From positions 1 to 64,000 of the forward strand of contig NZ_SLVV01000006.1 in NCBI RefSeq assembly GCF_004340465.1: a DNA stretch of 64,000 bases, written 5' to 3'. The position numbers and the translations under genes were made by a program. This DNA is from Mesobacillus foraminis (GTDB lineage: Bacteria; Bacillota; Bacilli; Bacillales; Cytobacillaceae). Below the pieces are notes generated by a model. It was not told the DNA's origin, did no database searches, and saw only the letters and a program-made list of their open reading frames with translations. Shown one piece after another: positions 59,786 to 64,000 of the stretch; within the stretch, counting starts at the first letter, position 1; each line of letters opens with the position of its first letter.

Positions 59786-60298
59786 ATGAAAAGGAAAAAT
59801 AAGTGGACAACCAGCATCATCATATTCGGGATGATGGCTATTCTCTTTGGGGCCTATTATGGTTACACTGCATTGAACTTTGGCCAGGGGAAATCTGCCA
59901 CAGGCGGCGGGAGTGAGGCAGGAGCAAGTGAGCAGGTAGCCCAATTTAAAGATGGTGAATCGAATAAAGGCTACAAAAATGTTGGGGTATTTATTGCCGA
60001 TTTTCACGAAAAGTATAATAAAAGCCTGGGGTGGGGCGGTATTGACTCCGTTAAATGGACAGATCAAAAAAAGATTGCAGGCGATATTTTAGCTTTAATG
60101 GCTTCCGTCCAAACCGATAACAAGGCGCTGCAGACAGATTTTGAAAGTATTTCTACATATGCAAAGCAGGTTGAATCCGGTGCAAAAGATAAGCAGATCC
60201 TCTTAAAGCTGCATCGCTATTTCCATGACCTTGATGTCGAGTTCAACCGTTACAAAGATACTAAGGATTATTATGATGTCACTGAATACAAGAGTTAA
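59786..60298 (+). CDS. Hypothetical membrane-anchored protein
   Basis: Protein of 170 residues: N-terminal membrane anchor (about 9-28, TSIIIFGMMAILFGAYYGYT), a Gly/Ser/Glu linker (35-60) and a helical extracellular domain (about 65-165) with YKNVGVFIADFHEKYNKSLG and KLHRYFHDLDVEFNRY. No catalytic motif or family recognised. SD AAAGGGGG. It may be cotranscribed with the small basic ORF 21 bp downstream. Confidence 0.85.
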   Translation: MKRKNKWTTSIIIFGMMAILFGAYYGYTALNFGQGKSATGGGSEAGASEQVAQFKDGESNKGYKNVGVFIADFHEKYNKSLGWGGIDSVKWTDQKKIAGDILALMASVQTDNKALQTDFESISTYAKQVESGAKDKQILLKLHRYFHDLDVEFNRYKDTKDYYDVTEYKS

Positions 60299-60319
60299 GT
60301 TGTAAAAGGTTTATCCGCG

Positions 60320-60478
60320 GTGAAACAAAGGGTGAGGGAAAAGAGAGTAAAAGGTAACCATAGTACTGAGAAGTGGGCCGAAGAAAGGGGCATCATGAAC
60401 GGAATGAAGACGAAATCCGAGATAGAGAGCCGGAGAAAAGGTCATCATCCAAGGGAAATGACCAGCAGCTATCCTTGA
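60320..60478 (+). CDS. Small basic protein, candidate
   Basis: Fifty-two codons from a GTG at 60320, which has AAAAGG ten bases upstream. The sequence reads KQRVREKRVKGNHSTEKWAE, then KSEIESRRKGHHPREMTSSYP. It is very basic, hydrophilic and lacks Cys. Other frames here are broken by stops, which favours this one. It follows the anchored protein by 21 bp and may be its operon partner. I recognise no family. Confidence 0.45.
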   Translation: MKQRVREKRVKGNHSTEKWAEERGIMNGMKTKSEIESRRKGHHPREMTSSYP

Positions 60479-60626
60479 TTAATCCTGCCTTGTGATTGGG
60501 TAATATAATTAACACGAGTAATGGAATCGATACAAGGGTAAAACGATGTTATGCGGGCAGAACTGCTGCCCAGCTAAAATCTTGTTCCGGGAAACATTTT
60601 TCCGGAGAATTTGTAAGGGTGGCTCC

Positions 60627-61124
60627 ATGAAGATTATTATCGTTTCCGATACCCATATGCCCAGGAGAGCAAAGATTATGCCGCAAAGACTGATTGAGGA
60701 AGCACAGAGTGCCGATCTGATTCTTCATGCCGGTGACTGGCAGACAATGGAGGTATATCAGGAATTTAAAAAGCTCGGAAAAGTCATTGGTGTGACTGGA
60801 AATGTGGACACCCCTGAGCTAGGGAGATTTTTAAACAGCAAGGAAATAATTATTGCCGGCGGATACAGGATCGGTCTTGTTCATGGACACGGTTCAGGCC
60901 GGTCAACCGAAAAACGGGCAAAGGCTGCTTTTAGCAGGGATGAAGTAGATTGTATTATCTTTGGGCACTCGCATATCCCTCTTTTAAAAACGGAAGACGG
61001 ATTACTGATGTTTAATCCAGGTTCTGCTACTGATAAACGGAGACAAAAGCAATATTCTTTTGGAATCCTGAGATTAGGGGACAAGGCCGACTTTGCTCAC
61101 GTCTTTTACAGTGACAAAGACTAA
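60627..61124 (+). CDS. YfcE/MJ0936-type metallophosphoesterase
   Basis: Protein of 165 residues. Metal-binding motifs in order are SDTHMPRRA (D8, H10), HAGDWQ near 35, GNVD near 59, HGHGSGRS near 90 and FGHSHIPL near 114. These give a two-metal phosphodiesterase of the YfcE/YsnB group that cleaves small phosphodiesters; its physiological substrate is unknown. The ATG at 60627 follows AAGGGTGG; the frame upstream (60546 onward) has no SD. Single gene. Confidence 0.9.
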   Translation: MKIIIVSDTHMPRRAKIMPQRLIEEAQSADLILHAGDWQTMEVYQEFKKLGKVIGVTGNVDTPELGRFLNSKEIIIAGGYRIGLVHGHGSGRSTEKRAKAAFSRDEVDCIIFGHSHIPLLKTEDGLLMFNPGSATDKRRQKQYSFGILRLGDKADFAHVFYSDKD

Positions 61125-61187
61125 TCTGACTTCCATGCGAGCAAAATAAAATTGTATCAAAGGAAATTAAAATAAAGGAGTGAGGGT

Positions 61188-61583
61188 ATGCAAACCTTTA
61201 AGGTACACTTTCATGCCGAGGATCAAGTGGAGGCAATGAACGTTCAAAAGTTTAACGAGGATGATTACAACACAATTACAGCTGGCGGAACAAGGCATTT
61301 GTTTGAGCTCGATACCAATATTGGTTTTTTTGTTTTTTTTGATGCTGAGGATTCCAACGGCAAGGAATCATACCTCATGCTTCAATACGAGGAAAACAAT
61401 GAGGAGCCAACAGCTTGTTATGGCTTTGAACTGAAGGATTTTTACGAATTTATGGCTTTATACCTGAATGATCTGGAATTCAATGAAGAGTCAAGTGAAG
61501 ACGAAGAGGAGTATGGTCCGGTGCATCATCTTGCCCACCTGCTTTATCATATCATCGAAGAAGGAAAAGGGCTTGAAGAATAA
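61188..61583 (+). CDS. Acidic hypothetical protein
   Basis: Protein of 131 residues, acidic, with the segment LFELDTNIGFFVFFDAEDSN and a C-terminal EESSEDEEEYGPVHHLAHLL. Soluble, no motif. The fold may be alpha/beta. SD AAAGGAGTGAGG is strong. Single gene with a strong bidirectional terminator. No family recognised. Confidence 0.82.
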   Translation: MQTFKVHFHAEDQVEAMNVQKFNEDDYNTITAGGTRHLFELDTNIGFFVFFDAEDSNGKESYLMLQYEENNEEPTACYGFELKDFYEFMALYLNDLEFNEESSEDEEEYGPVHHLAHLLYHIIEEGKGLEE

Positions 61584-61617
61584 AAACAAGCAGGGACCAT
61601 CCCTGCTTGTTTTTATT
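61581..61617. terminator. Bidirectional terminator
   Basis: AAAAACAAGCAGGGA / TCCCTGCTTGTTTTT, a 15-bp perfect stem, serves the convergent genes on both sides; the minus-strand stop lies within its tail. Confidence 0.95.
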
Positions 61618-61915
61618 CTTCTTCAAATTTCTCTTCTGATAAGTTATTTAGGCAATACTCTTTTACCAGCGCTTCTTCTTCTTCCTCAAGGGCAAAATCG
61701 AGAACTTTCCCCGTAGCCCGTTCAATGAAATAATATTGGAGGATTCTTGGGTTCTCCTCATCACCTGAGAAAATGACTTTTAATAAAAGACCATTTTCAG
61801 TATACAATTCGTCCTCTTCATCAACATCAATATATAAGAAAAACTCATATCGGTTTCCGCCAAGAAGGCCGAATGGGTCCTGCAGTATTTCCATCGTATG
61901 GCCAGTAATTTCCAT
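61613..61915 (-). CDS. Acidic hypothetical protein
   Basis: Protein of 100 residues, acidic, with strand-like segments (RYEFFLYIDVDEEDELYTEN and LLLKVIFSGDEENPRILQYY) and a Glu-rich helix near the end. No motif or family recognised. SD AAGGATGATG before the ATG at 61915. It is convergent with the neighbouring acidic protein gene. Confidence 0.8.
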   Translation of the reverse strand: MEITGHTMEILQDPFGLLGGNRYEFFLYIDVDEEDELYTENGLLLKVIFSGDEENPRILQYYFIERATGKVLDFALEEEEEALVKEYCLNNLSEEKFEEE

Positions 61916-62125
61916 AGTTACATCATCCTTTTATTTTAATCATCATTATTATATAACGAAACTTCCTAAAACAATCAAATAATCGAAAGTGCTGCGCATG
62001 TTGTCTGGTATTAGGCACAGCTTGTCCTGAAATGGTAAAACATGCTTCTGCTCTTCCTGCCTATTGTACATATTTCTCCTTCCCAAATACAACAATAAAA
62101 GGAGACAAAATGGGAGGGATACAAA

Positions 62126-63475
62126 ATGAGTAGTAAAAGTGGCTCTGAAGAGAAACTGGTGTGGTGGCAGCTATCAATGATTGGGATAGGCTGTATCATT
62201 GGTACCGGCTTTTTCCTTGGATCGGCCCTTGCAATAACAATGACAGGCCCTTCGGCTATTCTAGTGTTTGCACTTGCTGCAGCAGGAACCTATCTTGTCT
62301 TTGATGCACTTGCAAAAATGTCAGCCAAGGATCCGCAAAAAGGTTCATTCCGTTCCTATGCTAAAAAAGCCTTCGGGCACTGGGCGGGATTTTCCAGCGG
62401 CTGGGTATACTGGGGGTCAGAACTGCTCATCATGGGCAGTCAATTAACAGCTTTGTCGTTATTCTCACGTTTTTGGTTCCCAAATATCCCGCTCTGGGTT
62501 TTTGCTTGTATTTTCGCCATACTTGGCCTTGCAGTAGTTTTATCTGGTACACACGGGTTTGAGAAAATGGAAAATATTTTTGCCGTTATCAAGGTGGCGG
62601 CTATTGTGATGTTTCTCGTGCTTGCAACCCTTGCTGTTTTTGGAGTTTTTAAGGGGCAGGGCCATGGGGTCAATATGCCGGGCACGATGGGCGAATTTTT
62701 TCCTGAAGGCTACAGGGGACTATGGACAGCGTTGATTTTTGCTTTTTACGCTTTTGGCGGGATTGAAATTATGGGAATAATGGCCCCAAGATTAAAAAAG
62801 AAAGAAGATGCGCCAAAAGCCGGGCATATGATGCTGATTCTGCTTGCCACCATCTATTTGATCGCCATTACACTGGCTGTTGTGCTAGTACCTTTCGATG
62901 ATTTCACAACAAAAGAAAGTCCGTTTGTGACGACCCTGGATCATTATCATCTCCCGTTCGTGCCCCATCTTTTTAATGGTGCGATGATTATCGCCGGTTT
63001 CTCGACCATGTGTGCCTCCCTTTTTGCTGTCACAAGCATGATCGTTACTCTGGCTAAAGACGGTGATGCTCCAAAAGTGCTGGCGAAAAAGGGGATATTG
63101 AAGGTTCCTCATTTTGCCTTGGGATTAACTGTTTTAGGTTTAATAACTTCCATTATCCTAGCCCTTGCCATGCCTGACAGTATTTACGAATATTTAACAA
63201 CTGCAGCCGGTCTGATGCTCCTCTATAATTGGCTTTTTCTCCTTTTTTCTTATAAAAGGATTATTAAATTGACCGGGTTGGATGAAGGTAAAAGGTATGC
63301 GGGTATAATCCTGATCCTGCTGGCTGTGAGTGGGACCCTTCTTGACAAGGCAAGCCGTCCTGGATTTTTTATCTCCCTGATATTTTTAGGCGTGATTGCC
63401 GTTATCCTTTTTATCCGGAACTCCCTGGGAAAAAGAAAAAAAGGTGCAAAGGTTCACAGGGCACGATTCCAATAG
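62126..63475 (+). CDS. Amino acid permease (APC superfamily)
   Basis: Protein of 449 residues with twelve membrane segments and the APC start motif QLSMIGIGCIIGTGFFLGS (about 15-33), followed by TALIFAFYAFGGIEIMGIMA near 197, where the substrate site lies. It resembles the AAT family that takes up amino acids by proton symport. The substrate is not predictable. SD ATGGGAGGG. Single gene with a terminator. Confidence 0.92.
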   Translation: MSSKSGSEEKLVWWQLSMIGIGCIIGTGFFLGSALAITMTGPSAILVFALAAAGTYLVFDALAKMSAKDPQKGSFRSYAKKAFGHWAGFSSGWVYWGSELLIMGSQLTALSLFSRFWFPNIPLWVFACIFAILGLAVVLSGTHGFEKMENIFAVIKVAAIVMFLVLATLAVFGVFKGQGHGVNMPGTMGEFFPEGYRGLWTALIFAFYAFGGIEIMGIMAPRLKKKEDAPKAGHMMLILLATIYLIAITLAVVLVPFDDFTTKESPFVTTLDHYHLPFVPHLFNGAMIIAGFSTMCASLFAVTSMIVTLAKDGDAPKVLAKKGILKVPHFALGLTVLGLITSIILALAMPDSIYEYLTTAAGLMLLYNWLFLLFSYKRIIKLTGLDEGKRYAGIILILLAVSGTLLDKASRPGFFISLIFLGVIAVILFIRNSLGKRKKGAKVHRARFQ

Positions 63476-63480
63476 AATAA

Positions 63481-63521
63481 AAAACCAGAAACCGCCATAA
63501 TTTGGGCGGTTTCTGGTTTTT
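63481..63521 (+). terminator. Terminator of the permease gene
   Basis: AACCAGAAACCGCC / GGCGGTTTCTGGTT followed by TTTTA. Confidence 0.93.
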
Positions 63522-63546
63522 ACGAAAATCTGGGTGATAGCCCTGC

Positions 63547-63573
63547 ACGAATAGGTTAAGATGACATACTTTA
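63547..63573 (+). promoter_or_regulatory. Putative sigma-K promoter
   Basis: AC at 63547-63548, a 16-base spacer and CATACTTTA at 63565-63573 match the sigma-K pattern (AC-N16-CATANNTA) with one mismatch, about 30 bases before the Gly/His-repeat gene. A sequence match, not proof of use. Confidence 0.5.
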
Positions 63574-63602
63574 GACTGAAACCTATATAAGGGAGCGATA
63601 TT

Positions 63603-63947
63603 ATGTACGAGGATGAGAGAATTCTAGGGAGTTATGGAACGCAAGGCTATGGAGGCTATGGATCTTATGGTCAGCCTGGATATGGCGGTTACGGTGGATA
63701 TGGAGGATATGGCGGTTACGGGGGACATGGAGGCTACGGAGGACATGGAGGCTACGGGGGCTATGGCGGATACCCAGGCTACGGAGGTTATGGTGGATAT
63801 GGACATCACGGAGGCCATCACGGAGGCCATCACGGAGGCCACCATGGCGGACACCATGGCGGACATCATGGCGGACACCATGGCGGACACCACGGCGGAC
63901 ATCATGGCGGCGGTCACTATGGAGGCTATGGAGGCTACAGGGGTTAA
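63603..63947 (+). CDS. Gly-Tyr and His-Gly repeat protein
   Basis: Protein of 114 residues. After a short acidic start (MYEDERILGS) comes a GYG/GGY repeat block (about 14-67) and then nine HHGG repeats (about 68-103), with a GYGG end. The nine 12-base units at 63804-63911 encode the HHGG block. Similar glycine- and tyrosine-rich proteins occur in spore coats, and the sigma-K-like promoter fits that. The His block could bind divalent metals. SD AAGGGAG. No classic domain; function unknown. Confidence 0.82.
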   Translation: MYEDERILGSYGTQGYGGYGSYGQPGYGGYGGYGGYGGYGGHGGYGGHGGYGGYGGYPGYGGYGGYGHHGGHHGGHHGGHHGGHHGGHHGGHHGGHHGGHHGGGHYGGYGGYRG

Positions 63948-64000
63948 GGTCATGCATGATAAGGTCCCGGCTGGAATCAAAAAACATGCCGTCCGCAGTT
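63948..64000. other. Right edge of the window
   Basis: Short non-coding stretch after the repeat protein; no terminator or start can be supported before the window ends. Confidence 0.4.

Noticed and set aside
63804-63911. Tandem 12-base repeats resembling a repeat array
   Set aside because: They are in frame and encode HHGG units without spacers, so it is a coding tandem repeat, not CRISPR.
63601-63987. Long frames on the minus strand over the repeat protein
   Set aside because: Products of the in-frame 12-base repeat read in other phases; no SD.

Overview
The window reads as chromosomal DNA from a spore-forming, moderately low-GC Bacillaceae (Bacillus in the broad sense). Reasons: SD sequences of the AAGGAGG type before nearly every gene, frequent GTG and TTG starts, strong hairpin-plus-U terminators, spore genes (spo0M, CotP/GerT-like Hsp20 proteins, LigD/Ku), and gene order resembling the Bacillus subtilis yozE-yodN-yozD-deoD-yodJ-ctpA-yodH neighbourhood. 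It contains no prophage, CRISPR array or complete insertion sequence.

Layout. 1-790: 3' part of a tRNA array (end of fMet, then Asp, Tyr, Trp, His, Gly, Ile, Asn, Glu) closed by a terminator. 0.9-10 kb: intracellular subtilisin ispA, then gltC divergent from the glutamate synthase operon gltAB. 10-15 kb: TerC-type membrane protein, several very small genes, a metallo-beta-lactamase-fold hydrolase, a SRAP/HMCES protein and a CynX-type MFS exporter. 15.5-17 kb: SAM-I riboswitch controlling a MetT-type methionine transporter. 17.2-20.4 kb: hexuronate module uxuA-uxuB and its GntR regulator, with a shared operator motif before both units. 20.6-31 kb: PAP2 phosphatase, zinc-ribbon/HtrA-like anchored protease with a long acidic tail, 2-hydroxyacid dehydrogenase, HAD phosphatase, XRE-cupin regulator, CBS-ACT protein, NfrA nitroreductase, PAS-GGDEF diguanylate cyclase and a large unknown membrane protein.

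31.5-41.6 kb: truncated haemoglobin, yozE, yodN, yozD, a new small basic protein, a Hanks-type kinase overlapping spo0M, deoD, a VanY/YodJ carboxypeptidase, copZ, ctpA and a methyltransferase. Two copies of a dispersed GC-rich intergenic repeat and two decayed coding remnants lie here. 41.6-52.5 kb: COG0523 GTPase, a secreted cysteine/histidine-motif protein, CAP-domain protein, two Hsp20-like coat-type proteins, an SDR lacking its catalytic residues, MATE exporter, GNAT, amidohydrolase and uppP, with a tRNA-like structured element between the last groups. 52.6-64 kb: membrane and lipoprotein genes, patatin phospholipase, ResA-like thioredoxin, dapF, divergent ligD and ku (two-protein NHEJ), a MITE-like inverted-repeat element, phosphodiesterase, amino acid permease, and a Gly-Tyr/His-repeat protein behind a sigma-K-like promoter.

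Most genes are ordinary core-genome genes. The parts most worth a second look are very small genes and broken or structured intergenic sequences: an amber-split ORF pair (11437-11736), a frameshifted ORF between the uxu operator and uxuA, a gene overlapping the nitroreductase 3' end, the kinase-Spo0M cluster, the tRNA-like element at 50.2 kb and the repeat protein at the right end. I did not find a convincing multi-gene system that is wholly new.
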